Assembly: GCA_013036095.1 (NCBI GenBank)
Contig: JAAXCW010000004.1
Span: 186,001-250,000 of the forward strand
Direction of reading: 5' to 3'
From: Vulcanimicrobiota bacterium
Lineage (GTDB): Bacteria > Vulcanimicrobiota > Vulcanimicrobiia > Vulcanimicrobiales > Vulcanimicrobiaceae
Length of the DNA: 64,000 bases
A model generated the notes under the pieces. That model was not told the origin of the DNA. It did no database searches and was given only the letters and a program-made list of their open reading frames with translations. Made by a program: the position numbers and the translations under genes. Positions 25,565 to 36,399 of the stretch are shown one piece after another (the first letter of the stretch is position 1; each line of letters starts with the position of its first letter).

Positions 25565-26422
25565 TTAGCGCGTTTTCTTGCGATAGGTCGAAGGCGTTAG
25601 CCCAGTCATGCGCTTGAAGGTTTTGTTGAAATGCGATTGATCTGCAAAGCCAGCCTGCAGAGCGACCTGCCCGATCGGAACGTTTGACGCTCGTAGTTCG
25701 CGCTGAGCGTATTCCACTCGACGAAGCCTAATAAAGTCCGTGACGGAATGACCGAAGTATCGCGGGAATTCCTTGGACAAATGCACTGGGTGAACGCCGA
25801 CCGATTCGCTGATCAATTCAAGTGTCATCGCATGGGTATAAGAGGCGTCGATCATGTCGCGGGCCTGACGCAACCACCGCGGTGGCTTTTCAGAGTGCTC
25901 GTCGATGGTTCGGCGTAGGAATTGCGACGCAACTTGCAAGGCGAGCCCTTCGATAGCGATCGGTGACGCGCCGTCGGACAGCTCCATTTCGAACACGAGC
26001 CGACGTACAATTTGGGCGTTTTCCATCGCGTTGCGAATCGCCGGCACTCCAAATGTTAATCGGTCGGTCTGGCATAAACGCTGCATCCAACTATTGCTGA
26101 TCTCCAGTAAGACGTCGTCTGCGTCCTCGGAACCGTAGTGATCTGAATGTGGCGCACCGGCGGGGCGGAAAAGCACCGCATGGCGGTTCGAAACCAGCGT
26201 TTGGCGCTGGAAGCGCTCGGTAAATTCCCCGACGATCGCCAGTGAAAAGCATGCGCGTTCATGCTGATGTTCCCGCAACACGAGATGAGCATGGTGCCGG
26301 AGCCGCAGCGCCGTAATCGGTCCGCACCGCGCGAATGTTAGGCACAAGGCATGATGACTGGTCGCGCCGGCAGTGGGGCTTCTTGTTGCTTGTCCATCGC
26401 TCGAGATTGTTGAGATCGCCAT
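25565..26422 (-). CDS. AraC-family transcriptional regulator
   Basis: A 285-residue protein with a cupin-like N-terminal sensor part (LVLREHQHERACFSLAIVGE, VLFRPAGAPHSDHYG) and a C-terminal AraC double helix-turn-helix (LELISESVGVHPVHLSKEFP; GQVALQAGFADQSHFNKTFK, then RMTGLTPSTYRK). It is oriented towards the S41 protease gene 65 bp downstream, a likely target or cotranscribed gene. Direct repeats with 21-bp spacing upstream (26757-26805) and at 22800-22833 are candidate binding sites. Confidence 0.9.
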   Translation of the reverse strand: MAISTISSDGQATRSPTAGATSHHALCLTFARCGPITALRLRHHAHLVLREHQHERACFSLAIVGEFTERFQRQTLVSNRHAVLFRPAGAPHSDHYGSEDADDVLLEISNSWMQRLCQTDRLTFGVPAIRNAMENAQIVRRLVFEMELSDGASPIAIEGLALQVASQFLRRTIDEHSEKPPRWLRQARDMIDASYTHAMTLELISESVGVHPVHLSKEFPRYFGHSVTDFIRLRRVEYAQRELRASNVPIGQVALQAGFADQSHFNKTFKRMTGLTPSTYRKKTR

Positions 26423-26817
26423 AGTGAGTTAGATCCTCATTACGATCGCGCCGTCCAAACATCGCTTGCGGCCCATCGTAGCCATGTCAATTCTGCGCGG
26501 CACCAAACGTCCCTCGCGCCTTAGCTCCGAAGTTTTCGCGGTTCTGTTTGACCTGAGGTGGAAAAATCGCTTCAGGTTGACCGTTAGTTCCAACCCTTGA
26601 GGCGAGGGGAAACACGTTAAAAAGAGCCGCTGTCCGCCAGTCCTCTCCGTATAGAGCAGATCATCTTGCGCCAGCATCGCATCGGAGCCAGCCACAAAGG
26701 GAGGTTAGAAGCGCGAACAGATTCGTCCTACGAGAGAAAATCTAGGGAAGGAGGTATTTTGGTGATTGGGTGGCGAGTTGTGGTGATTCGATCAGTTGTG
26801 GTCATATGGCCTGCAAG
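26423..26817. other. Non-coding gap between araC-type gene and tRNA-Sec
   Basis: This ~395-bp stretch has no gene I can support. A possible 88-codon frame on the minus strand (26429-26695) has no recognisable content. The only structure seen is the group of repeats at its right end, next to the tRNA-Sec 3' end. It probably holds the promoter of the AraC-type gene. Confidence 0.5.
26757..26805. promoter_or_regulatory. Direct repeats (TTnTGGTGATT) with 21-bp period upstream of the AraC-type gene
   Basis: ttttggtgatt (26757-26767) and ttgtggtgatt (26778-26788) are offset by 21 bp. A third, weaker ttgtggtcat begins at 26796. The core TGTGGTGATT is the same as in the repeats at 22800-22833. The location, 335 to 383 bp upstream of the regulator start and beside the tRNA-Sec gene, fits a long leader or autoregulatory operator. 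Confidence 0.5.
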
Positions 26818-26911
26818 TGGCGGGAAAGTGTAGGAATCGAACCTACCAGCCGGCTTTCACCGGCCTCAGCGGTTTTGAAGACCGTGCGGGCCACCAGACC
26901 CGTACTCTCCC
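26818..26911 (-). tRNA. selC: tRNA-Sec (anticodon UCA), CCA encoded
   Basis: On the minus strand the gene begins gggagagtacgggtctggtg and contains the anticodon loop cttcaaaa with TCA. Features typical of bacterial tRNA-Sec: an 8-bp acceptor stem (one G-U), a long D arm, a large variable arm (a ccggtgaaagccgg hairpin), a T arm with ggttcgattcc, discriminator G at 26821 and genomic CCA at 26820-26818. It decodes UGA as selenocysteine together with the SelA and SelB encoded ~10 kb away in this window. Confidence 0.95.
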
Positions 26912-26941
26912 ATGATCATTCAGGTCTTCCCGCTTCCGGCG

Positions 26942-27325
26942 CTAAGGCATAACGTTCGAGAAGATGAAATGAAGCGTTCCGTCCGCGTTGACGTAAACCG
27001 TCAAACGCACGCGGCCGTGATCGAGGGTAAGGATTGTCCCCCGATTTTCGAGTCGGCGCGAATACTCGAAGAGCGTCTGCTTCAAATGCGTTCTAACGAC
27101 ATGGGCGTAGTACGGTTGATCCAAGGCGGCGCCCTCAGAAAAAAACAAGAGCGCGTCGCCGTCGGGATAGACAATCTTGGCGCAGAGATCGCCTTCGCCG
27201 CAATGATCGTATCCGGTTGCGATCGCCCCGTCACTGAAGTGAAGAATTGACTGCCCGGAGCTTTGAGCGGCCGTCGCCGAAGCCGCGAGTGCGAACAGGG
27301 CTGCAATCAATGCCACGTGTTTCAT
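26942..27325 (-). CDS. Small secreted hypothetical protein (127 aa)
   Basis: ATG at 27325 begins a signal peptide (KHVALIAALFALAASATAAQ). The mature part is ~105 residues and includes two cysteines (DHCGEGDLCAKIVYPDGDAL), probably a disulfide, and is beta-rich in the rest (RVRLTVYVNADGTLHFIF). The upstream in-frame extension has no better start. No family recognised. The tRNA-Sec gene lies 30 bp downstream on the same strand. Confidence 0.6.
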   Translation of the reverse strand: MKHVALIAALFALAASATAAQSSGQSILHFSDGAIATGYDHCGEGDLCAKIVYPDGDALLFFSEGAALDQPYYAHVVRTHLKQTLFEYSRRLENRGTILTLDHGRVRLTVYVNADGTLHFIFSNVMP

Positions 27326-27429
27326 CTTGTAGGTCCGAGCGCGACACCGGCGACGACAAGCAAGAGCCTCTTCATGCCCCAAAGCTACCTCCTTATACCG
27401 CGTGCCGTCAAGCGACGAGCTATCTCAGT

Positions 27430-27819
27430 TTACGTCAGCTGCCAGAAAGCACCGGTCAGGCCGAGCTCGGAATATCGCTTGCGCTTCTTGCGGCGTGAAC
27501 CTGCGCCACTCCGGATTGCGCCGGTGTGCGCTTCCGCAGCATCCGCACGACGCGTCAGCAATTCGCGTACCACGAGCCTCGGCTCGTCGTGACGACAAAG
27601 GGCGTCGGAACGGCTGAGAACGGATTGGCCATCAGCACCTCGCCGCTGTCCGGCTGCAAGACGAGCATGTGCGCATCCGCAAGGTTCGCAAGAGCCATAC
27701 GGAACGTCGGGCTGCGGCTTTCCCAGCGAGCGCGCGAGCGCCGCGATCGACGGAATCTCCCGCCGCCGAATTGCGCCCTCATAAACTTCCGCACGATTCG
27801 ACAAGTCGAGAGTCGTCAC
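27430..27819 (-). pseudogene. Organomercurial-lyase (MerB)-like relic, frameshifted and internally deleted
   Basis: Three reading frames together recover one family. Frame 1 from GTG at 27819 gives the N-terminal helices (IPSIAALARSLGKPQPDV). Frame 2 gives the diagnostic ADAHMLVLQPDSGEVLMANP followed by FSAVPTPFVVTTSRGSWYAN. Frames 3 and 1 give a C-terminal NPEWRRFTPQEAQAIF and ELGLTGAFWQL. The central catalytic cysteine region is missing. At least two frameshifts and a large deletion make this a dead remnant of an alkylmercury lyase-like protein. Its GTG overlaps the stop of the neighbouring gene. Confidence 0.72.
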
Positions 27820-28383
27820 GCCTGGTTACGCTTTGGAAGACGGTTTGCCAGCGATTGGTCTGCGGCCATGCGGCGGACGCCTCTCGGAAAGCTTCCTTCG
27901 GGACTGGCGGCAATATGATCTTCGCTTGCGACGGCGAGGTATTCAAAAAACTCCCAGATGGCTTGCGATTGACGGCCTTCCCGCACGTAATGGACGATTG
28001 GAGCCAGACTTTCCCAAGTCTCCAGAACATTGGAACTGTACAGCGTACAGACCATTTCTTTGGAAAGGATTCCCGCGTAGACGAAAGCGCCCATGTCCTC
28101 GAAGAAATTCGCGATCAGTCGAGGAATGAAGCTCGCCCGGCCACGAGCCGGCTATGAACCCTTGCAGTATTTCGTCGTTTAGTTCACCGGCGCGAAGGGT
28201 CCGCACGAATGCAAAGGCCGCGGAAAATTGCGGCGAGTCCCATTCGGTGTTGTATGCGGTGAACAGCGCAACTTGATTGCCCATGCGCATGTGCGCCATT
28301 TGGCGAAGCGCCGCAAAAGCCGTAACAGCAATGACCACGAGGGTTAAGCCTGCTGACGCCGCGGTCACCCATTCAGGCGACAT
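27816..28383 (-). pseudogene. Membrane-anchored hypothetical protein with frameshift; paralogue of the gene upstream
   Basis: The N-terminal frame from ATG at 28383 encodes a membrane anchor (TAASAGLTLVVIAVTAFAAL) and then departs near 28120-28150. The next frame resumes with FIPRLIANFFEDMGAFVYAG and continues to TGA at 27816. Read across the shift, it aligns along its full length with the adjacent paralogue: NFFEDMGAF with NFYESVGAL, SFPRGVRRM with SLYPRGLPRM. A single-base indel, a programmed shift or an assembly error are all possible. ATG abuts the TGA of the paralogue directly. Confidence 0.72.
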
Positions 28384-28941
28384 TCAAACTGCTGTCCCCT
28401 CGTGGGCCGGCAACGCCGGCGATTTCATGCGCGGAAGTCCGCGCGGATAAAGCGACGTGCCATGGCGCTTTTCATAGGCCAGCTGCATGGCAACCAGCGC
28501 TTCGAAGTTTTCGAAGACTTCGTTGCCGCGCGTGCTACGCGATAACGCAATAAATTCGCTCCCGGTCTCCCACATTTCGCTCGGAAGCGTAAAATAGCGC
28601 AGAACCAGTTGTAGATCTAATGCGCGCGCACACACAAGCGCGCCTACCGACTCATAAAAGTTGAAAACCTTGTTTGCTTTCCGCGTAGGCCCGGCGCTAG
28701 GCCGCGCGCGAACACCCTCGCGAACTACCGGATCCTGGAGGTCCGAGTTCAGCGTTCCGATCACGTAGTCTAACGATTCTTGAATCTCCGGTGTTTGGTA
28801 TTTTTCGGTCAGAGGGAGCAGAGCAGCGACCTGGTTGCCCGACCGCAAATGCGACATCTGACGCATGGCGGCGTACGCCGTCAGTCCGATCACAAAGAGC
28901 GTCGCCAAGGATGAGACGGCCGCCAACCATTCGGGACTCAC
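28384..28941 (-). CDS. Membrane-anchored hypothetical protein (DUF4760-like), intact paralogue
   Basis: GTG at 28941 begins VSPEWLAAVSSLATLFVIGL, matching the start of the paralogue downstream (MSPEWVTAASAG), so the upstream in-frame extension overlapping the DNA methyltransferase gene is not used. The product is about 185 residues: one N-terminal transmembrane helix and a cytoplasmic all-helical domain with conserved NFYESVGALVCARAL. This resembles DUF4760-type proteins. Function unknown. It lies 26 bp downstream of the DNA methyltransferase gene on the same strand. Confidence 0.65.
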   Translation of the reverse strand: MSPEWLAAVSSLATLFVIGLTAYAAMRQMSHLRSGNQVAALLPLTEKYQTPEIQESLDYVIGTLNSDLQDPVVREGVRARPSAGPTRKANKVFNFYESVGALVCARALDLQLVLRYFTLPSEMWETGSEFIALSRSTRGNEVFENFEALVAMQLAYEKRHGTSLYPRGLPRMKSPALPAHEGTAV

Positions 28942-28966
28942 GCGGCGTGGATTCGAGAGCGGTCTT

Positions 28967-29959
28967 TCAAACTTTCTTTGAGTGTGCCGGCCGGAGGCGC
29001 TTGCGGATTGCCCACGCGCCTCTTTCGAACTCTCCACTAAGTTTCGCGACGATTGCAGCGCGCGTCGCTCCCGAAGCGAGCAACTCTTCAAACCTGCAGT
29101 GAAGCCGCTCGATCTCAGGTACGCTCCATGACTTGCCGCGGTTGCGCACCACGTGCGGGTCCGGCGCCGGTTCCAGCAGCGAACCCGGAACGATTTTCCT
29201 CAAGTCGGGGACTCGGCTTCGAAACGTGCGCTCCGATACCTCGAATCCGATGAAACGCCGGTTCATGCCGATAGCCACCGCCGCAGTCGAACCGCCGCCC
29301 AAAAAGAAATCACAGACCAAGTCGCCCTCTTTGCTGCTGTAGGCGAGAATTTTTCTCAGCAAGGCTTTCGGCAGTTCGTTCTTATTCTTACGCTGCCCGG
29401 GCTTGTACTCGCGGTTGATGCTCCAGACGTCTTCGCGATCGCGGTAGTTGAGCGACCGGCCGTCGGCGGCGGTTTCGTCCAACGCGAACCGAGACTGCAG
29501 ATTGAAGCGGCGCCGGCCGCCCGGTTTGGCGTAGTACAGAATATGATAGTGCGACGAAACATACTTTGACGACGTGTACACGCCGAAGTTGTACTTCCAG
29601 ATGATGTGGTTGATCTCGCGCAGGCTCGTTTTGCGAAGCGCGCCGAGCACGTCGTAAAGGTTGGTATATCCGGATACGACGTAGAGCTGGCCGCCGGGTT
29701 TGAGGACGCGTTCCGCCTGCGCGATCCAAGCGCGGCTGAAACTCGCGTATTTGCGCGCATCGACCTCCACATAACCGCCGTCGACGAAACGCTCATCGCG
29801 GTTGTAATGCCGGTCGAGCCGATCTCCCTCGATTCCGTAGGGCGGATCGGTCACGATCAGATCGACGCTGCCGTCGGCGAGATGTGCCGCCGCGCCACGC
29901 ACGCAGTCCGCGTTGACGAATAGATGCTCGCCGATGCGTTCGATCGTTGGCGCGGCCAT
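28967..29959 (-). CDS. Orphan beta-class DNA methyltransferase (N6-adenine or N4-cytosine)
   Basis: A 330-residue protein. The catalytic motif IV DPPY (D38, in VTDPPYGIEG) precedes the SAM-binding motif DFFLGGGSTAAVAIGMNRRF (residues ~219-238), the order of beta-class enzymes. TNLYDVLGALRKTSLRE and INHIIWKYNFGVYTSSKY complete the catalytic domain. The last ~60 residues (WSVPEIERLHCRFEELLASG, then AAIVAKLSGEFERG) look like a small Myb/SANT-like DNA-binding element. No restriction endonuclease gene lies beside it, so it is an orphan or regulatory methyltransferase. It is divergent from typA. Confidence 0.88.
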   Translation of the reverse strand: MAAPTIERIGEHLFVNADCVRGAAAHLADGSVDLIVTDPPYGIEGDRLDRHYNRDERFVDGGYVEVDARKYASFSRAWIAQAERVLKPGGQLYVVSGYTNLYDVLGALRKTSLREINHIIWKYNFGVYTSSKYVSSHYHILYYAKPGGRRRFNLQSRFALDETAADGRSLNYRDREDVWSINREYKPGQRKNKNELPKALLRKILAYSSKEGDLVCDFFLGGGSTAAVAIGMNRRFIGFEVSERTFRSRVPDLRKIVPGSLLEPAPDPHVVRNRGKSWSVPEIERLHCRFEELLASGATRAAIVAKLSGEFERGAWAIRKRLRPAHSKKV

Positions 29960-29997
29960 AACCGGAAGCTTCGCGCCCGAGCGCGAACCCGTCCTTT

Positions 29998-31823
<1,826 letters not shown>

Positions 31824-31827
<4 letters not shown>

Positions 31828-32213
31828 GTTTTAAAGGCGCGCTTCTAGCTATGCTCTTAGCGCTCGGCGCGACAGCGCCGGCGCTGGCCGACACCTATAA
31901 CGGATCGGTATTTACGTCTTCACCGGTCAGCGTGACGGCCGGACAAGAGTTCTTGATCGCAATCCCGGGCAATCCGACGACGGGTTATTCTTGGACCGGA
32001 AGAAGTTCGAGCGGCACGGTGACCGTCTGGGGCTCGGCCTACGAGGGGCCGTCTGCAACGGTGAAACAAAAAATGGGCGCGGGCGGTCAGCAGATTTTCG
32101 TCTGCAAAGCCAACAAGCCCGGCACGGCACAGATCACGTTTTCCTATGCGCGGCCGTGGCAAAAGGGCATGAAAGCCGCACGGACGATGACGTTCAGCGT
32201 CACCGTTAAGTAA
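31824..32213 (+). CDS. Secreted chagasin-like cysteine peptidase inhibitor (I42)
   Basis: A 129-residue protein with a signal peptide (ALLAMLLALGATAPALA). The three chagasin loop motifs are present in order: NPTTGYSW (loop BC), KMGAGGQQIF (loop DE region) and YARPWQKG (loop FG). The family inhibits papain-like cysteine peptidases. No such peptidase gene is seen in the window. Overlap ATGA with typA suggests cotranscription. Its end lies 3 bp from the convergent membrane-protein gene. Confidence 0.85.
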
Positions 32214-32216
32214 CGA

Positions 32217-32777
32217 TTACGCGATAAGCGCGATAAACGCGATCGCACCGGCAGTGACCGTCGCCGCAAAGGCCGATCGCTGCCGGAAAAGTTTGAGGTC
32301 GCGAATATAGGCCAGAGCCATCATCTCGATCGCCAACTCCTCGACCATGCCGCCGCGCGTCGAAGGCAGCGAGGCAATGTACTCGTCAACAGTTTTCGAC
32401 GATTTCACGGCGAGCCGGTCCGCGAGCGAATCGCGCCAATCCATCCTGAACATTCCGCCGGCGTAAAACGTATTTTGCATCCGGACGCCGCGAATGTGGC
32501 CGGTCGCATCGCCGATGCCGACCAGCGTTTTGACGGCAATATACACTGCCGTTAAATAAAGCACGATCGCGAGAACCATGAGCACATGACCCGGGGTCGC
32601 CGAAAAACCGCGCGCGTGCCAATAAGAGAAAAAGATCGCGACTTGCGGCAGCGGGATGGCTAATGCCGCGAGCAGGATGCTGACCTTCGTGTCAACCGCC
32701 CGGATCGTGCCTTGGATATCTTTGATCGCTTCGAGCAGAAAGTGCATCTGCTCGCTGAACGCGAGTTCCATGAACAT
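32217..32777 (-). CDS. Pycsar-effector-like three-helix membrane protein
   Basis: A 186-residue protein. IRAVDTKVSILLAALAIPLP starts the first membrane helix (the D-x-K-x-S/A-x-I-L-L pattern of PycTM/DUF5706 proteins), a second follows at ~residues 58-83, and the third is at the C-terminus (TVTAGAIAFIALI), after LAIEMMALAYIRDLKLFRQR. This is the layout of the Pycsar effector PycTM. In Pycsar defence systems PycTM is opened by cCMP or cUMP made by an adjacent cyclase. No cyclase adjoins this gene, which instead ends the clpB operon (TAATG overlap). The family link rests on pattern recognition only. Confidence 0.6.
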   Translation of the reverse strand: MFMELAFSEQMHFLLEAIKDIQGTIRAVDTKVSILLAALAIPLPQVAIFFSYWHARGFSATPGHVLMVLAIVLYLTAVYIAVKTLVGIGDATGHIRGVRMQNTFYAGGMFRMDWRDSLADRLAVKSSKTVDEYIASLPSTRGGMVEELAIEMMALAYIRDLKLFRQRSAFAATVTAGAIAFIALIA

Positions 32778-35398
32778 TACGGATGCACCGGCGCAGCATC
32801 AAACGTCAGCTCGCCGCGCGCTTGGTCATAGTCAACGGAAACACGCTGGCCATCGCGAACGTCGCCCGCTAAAATCTTGCGCCCGAGCGGCGTTTCGACT
32901 TCTTTCTGAATCGCGCGCTTGAGCGGACGCGCGCCGTACACCGGATCGTAACCGGTCTTCACGAGATGACGCTTGGCCGCCGTGGAAAGGTCGAGTTCGA
33001 TGCGGCGTTCGGCAAGCCGGTGCCGCACGCGCTCGAGCTGGATGTCAACGATCTTTTCGAGCTCCTCTTCGCTGAGCGCGTGGAAGACGATCACCTCGTC
33101 GACGCGGTTGAGAAATTCCGGCCGGAAGTGCTGGCGCAGCTCGTCGAGCACCGTCGCGCGCATGACCGCGTAGTCGGCGCCGGAAAATCCGCCCTTGTAA
33201 TCGAGAATGCGGTGGCTGCCGATGTTGGAGGTCATGATGACGATCGTGTTGCGGAAATCCACCGTGCGGCCTTGTCCGTCGGTCAGCCGTCCATCGTCGA
33301 GAATCTGCAGAAACACGTTGAAGACGTCGGGGTGCGCCTTTTCGATTTCGTCGAAGAGGATCACGCTATATGGACGGCGCCGCACGGCTTCGGTCAGCTG
33401 TCCGCCTTCCTCGAAACCGATGTATCCCGGAGGCGCTCCGAGCAAACGCGCGACCGTGTGTTTTTCTTGGTACTCCGACATGTCGATGCGGATCATCGCG
33501 CGTTCGTCGTCGAACATGTACTCGGCGAGCGCGCGCGCGAGTTCCGTTTTTCCGACGCCGGTGGGGCCGAGGAAAATGAATGATCCGATCGGCCGGTTCG
33601 GATCGGCTAATCCCGAACGCGACCGCACCATCGCTTCAGCCACGGCGTCTACAGCCTCGTCTTGACCGATCACGCGCTTGTGCAGCTCTTCGTCGAGATG
33701 CAGCAATTTTTGCACTTCGCCTTCAAGCAGTTTGGTCACCGGAACGCCGGTCCAGCGGCTGATGACCTCGGCAATGTCTTCCTCGTCAACCTCTTCTTTT
33801 GAAAGGCGCGTCTTGCCGTCGCGCTGCGCGAGGCTCTGCTCCTCTTGCTGCAGCTGCTTTTCCAATTCCGCAAGCGTGCCATAACGCAGTTCCGCGACGC
33901 GATTGAGATCGTACTGGCGCTCAGCCTGCTCGATCTGCACCTTGGTCTGCTCGATTTGCTCGCGCAGCGCGCGCGCCTTTTGCACCGCGCTCTTCTCGGA
34001 CTGCCACCGAGACTGCAGCGCGAGTTGCTCTTCTTTTAAACTTGCCACTTCTTTTTCGAGCTGCATCAGACGGTCTTTGCTCGCGCGGTCGCTTTCCTTG
34101 CGCAAGGCTTCCCGCTCGATCTCCAGCTGCATGACGCGCCGCGTCAGCTCGTCCAACTCTTGCGGCATCGAATCGATCTCCGTCCGCAGTTTAGCGGCCG
34201 CTTCGTCAATGAGATCGATCGCCTTGTCCGGCAAGAACCGGTCGCTGATGTACCGGTTGGAGAGTACGGCCGCGGCAACCAGCGCCGAGTCCTTGATGCG
34301 GACGCCGTGGTGCGCTTCGTACTTTTCCTTCAGCCCGCGCAAAATAGAGATCGTATCTTCGACCGAGGGCTGATCGACGAAGATCGGCTGGAAGCGCCGT
34401 TCCAGCGCGGCGTCTTTTTCGATATATTTGCGATATTCGTCGAGGGTCGTCGCGCCGATCATGTGCAGTTCTCCGCGCGCGAGCATCGGCTTGAGCAAGT
34501 TGCCAGCGTCCATCGACCCTTCCGTCTTTCCGGCGCCGACGACCGTGTGGAGCTCGTCGACGAAGAGCAAGATGCGTCCCTCGGCGCTCTGCACGTCTTT
34601 GAGAACGGCTTTGAGCCGCTCTTCGAATTCGCCCCGATATTTGGCGCCGGCAATGAGCGCTCCCATGTCGAGCGAAACGATCCGCTTGTCTTTCAAGCCT
34701 TCGGGTACGTCGCCGCGCACTATGCGCTGCGCAAGACCTTCGACGATAGCCGTCTTGCCCACACCCGGATCGCCGATGAGCACCGGATTATTTTTCGTGC
34801 GGCGCGAGAGCACTTGAACGACGCGCCGTATCTCTTCGTCGCGGCCGATCACGGGATCGAGTTTTCCGCGCTCGGCTTCCACGGTCAGATCACGTCCGTA
34901 ACGCTCCAGGCTCTTGTAGGTACCCTCGGGATTCTGCGTGGTGACACGCTGATTGCCGCGCACTTCGCGCAGCGCTTGCAGTAGTTTGTCGCGCGTCAGT
35001 CCGGCGTCGCGCAGCAGTTTGCCCACCACGCCGCCGCTTTGCGCAAGCGCGAGCAGCAAGTGTTCGACCGAAACGTAGTCGTCTTGGAGCTGCTTTGCTT
35101 CTGCGTCGGCTTGAGAGAACAGCCGCGTCAGCTCGGGCGAAACGGTTACGTTGGCCGATTCGGCTCCAGACCCGGTCAAGCGGGGAAGCTGCCCGATGGC
35201 TTGCGTGACGCGCTGCTCGAGCGCTTTGGGGTCGGCGCCCGCTTCGCGCACGATTTCCGGAGTGATGCCGCCGTCTTGTTCGAGCAGCGCGGCGAGCAGA
35301 TGCTCGGGCGCGGTCTGCGAGTTGTGTTCGTTGAGCGCTTTCGTGTACGCCGAATTGAGCGCGTCTTGAACGCGTTCGGTCATGCGGTCCGCGTTCAT
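32777..35398 (-). CDS. clpB: ATP-dependent chaperone ClpB
   Basis: An 873-residue protein of full ClpB length. Two Clp N repeats (residues ~5-145), AAA1 with Walker [16 protein letters not shown] and [13 protein letters not shown], a coiled-coil middle domain (~400-520) that marks ClpB rather than ClpA/ClpC, and AAA2 with [20 protein letters not shown] and a C-terminal small domain. It disaggregates proteins with DnaK. ATG overlaps the stop of the adenine deaminase gene (ATGA). No heat-shock promoter element is visible directly upstream, so it depends on the operon promoter. Confidence 0.97.
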   Translation of the reverse strand: MNADRMTERVQDALNSAYTKALNEHNSQTAPEHLLAALLEQDGGITPEIVREAGADPKALEQRVTQAIGQLPRLTGSGAESANVTVSPELTRLFSQADAEAKQLQDDYVSVEHLLLALAQSGGVVGKLLRDAGLTRDKLLQALREVRGNQRVTTQNPEGTYKSLERYGRDLTVEAERGKLDPVIGRDEEIRRVVQVLSRRTKNNPVLIGDPGVGKTAIVEGLAQRIVRGDVPEGLKDKRIVSLDMGALIAGAKYRGEFEERLKAVLKDVQSAEGRILLFVDELHTVVGAGKTEGSMDAGNLLKPMLARGELHMIGATTLDEYRKYIEKDAALERRFQPIFVDQPSVEDTISILRGLKEKYEAHHGVRIKDSALVAAAVLSNRYISDRFLPDKAIDLIDEAAAKLRTEIDSMPQELDELTRRVMQLEIEREALRKESDRASKDRLMQLEKEVASLKEEQLALQSRWQSEKSAVQKARALREQIEQTKVQIEQAERQYDLNRVAELRYGTLAELEKQLQQEEQSLAQRDGKTRLSKEEVDEEDIAEVISRWTGVPVTKLLEGEVQKLLHLDEELHKRVIGQDEAVDAVAEAMVRSRSGLADPNRPIGSFIFLGPTGVGKTELARALAEYMFDDERAMIRIDMSEYQEKHTVARLLGAPPGYIGFEEGGQLTEAVRRRPYSVILFDEIEKAHPDVFNVFLQILDDGRLTDGQGRTVDFRNTIVIMTSNIGSHRILDYKGGFSGADYAVMRATVLDELRQHFRPEFLNRVDEVIVFHALSEEELEKIVDIQLERVRHRLAERRIELDLSTAAKRHLVKTGYDPVYGARPLKRAIQKEVETPLGRKILAGDVRDGQRVSVDYDQARGELTFDAAPVHP

Positions 35399-36399
35399 GT
35401 GGGGGCCGCTACTCCATCGATCTCATCGAGGTAATGCTGTTTGCTCAGATCGTCAATAAAAGACGAAGTAAACGAGTTGCGCGCCAGTTGCATCAGATCG
35501 TCGCCGGTGAGCTGCAGCCCCTGTTGCACGGCGCTAAAATTGTCGGCGACATAGCCGCCGAAGTAGGCGGGGTCGTCGGAATTCACCGTGCAGCAAAGAC
35601 CCGCTTCCATCATGCGCTTCAAGGGATGATCCGCCATGCGATCGACCACGCGCAAGCGCACGTTTGAAAGCGGACAGACCGTCAACGGAATCTGCGTTTG
35701 CGCCAAATGCTTGACCAGCAGAGGATCTTCCATGCTGCGCACGCCGTGGTCGACGCGCGAGACTTTCAGCAGCTCGAGTGCCTGCCAAACATACTCGGGC
35801 GGTCCTTCCTCACCGGCATGCGCAACCGTGAGAAATCCGGCGGCACGCGCGCGATCGAAAACCGCCTGGAACTTCGACGGTGGATTCCCGAGCTCGGCCG
35901 AATCCAAACCGACGCCAATGATCTTGTCGCGGTGGGGTAACGCCAATTCGAGAGTCTGCATCGCCGACGATTCGGGCTGATCGCGCAGGAAGCACATGAT
36001 CAGCGCTGTCGTTATGCCGAACTCGCCGCTGCTTCGCTGCAGTGCGGCCCACAGGCCGTTGATGACGGTATCAAAACTGAGGCCGCGCTCCAAGTGGGCT
36101 TGCGGATCGAAGAATATTTCCGCGTGGCGAACGCCTTGCGCTTTGGCGCGCTGCAAATAGGCGATGGTCAGCTCTTCGAAGTCGCGTTCGGTGCGCAGCG
36201 CCGCCATCGCGGCGTAGTAGAGGTTCAAAAAAGACTGCAGATCCGTAAACTTGTACGCTTCTTCGAGCGCGGCGACATTAGGGTATGCCAACTTCACATT
36301 GTTGCGCTGCGCGAATTGGAAGATCTGCGCAGGCTCGAATGTTCCCTCGATGTGGATGTGCAGTTCCGCTTTGGGCAGCGTGCGCGGATCGATCGTCAT
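35395..36399 (-). CDS. Adenine deaminase (adenosine deaminase-like fold)
   Basis: A 334-residue amidohydrolase with the zinc ligands in [10 protein letters not shown], the glutamate in [20 protein letters not shown], the His in [20 protein letters not shown], and the Asp pair in [12 protein letters not shown]. The segments [20 protein letters not shown] and [13 protein letters not shown] are diagnostic of the adenine deaminase subgroup (EC 3.5.4.2, as yeast Aah1) rather than true adenosine deaminase. It converts adenine to hypoxanthine in purine salvage. ATGA overlaps at both ends place it between selB and clpB. Confidence 0.85.
   Translation of the reverse strand: MTIDPRTLPKAELHIHIEGTFEPAQIFQFAQRNNVKLAYPNVAALEEAYKFTDLQSFLNLYYAAMAALRTERDFEELTIAYLQRAKAQGVRHAEIFFDPQAHLERGLSFDTVINGLWAALQRSSGEFGITTALIMCFLRDQPESSAMQTLELALPHRDKIIGVGLDSAELGNPPSKFQAVFDRARAAGFLTVAHAGEEGPPEYVWQALELLKVSRVDHGVRSMEDPLLVKHLAQTQIPLTVCPLSNVRLRVVDRMADHPLKRMMEAGLCCTVNSDDPAYFGGYVADNFSAVQQGLQLTGDDLMQLARNSFTSSFIDDLSKQHYLDEIDGVAAPT

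Noticed and set aside
27430-27819. MerB-like gene as a UGA-Sec selenoprotein
   Set aside because: Reading through TGA after the WYANC segment gives no family-like sequence; frameshifts and a deletion explain it better.
34160-34984. Plus-strand open frame of 274 codons inside clpB
   Set aside because: Antisense shadow of the ClpB AAA1 and M domain; its product is compositionally odd and motif-free.
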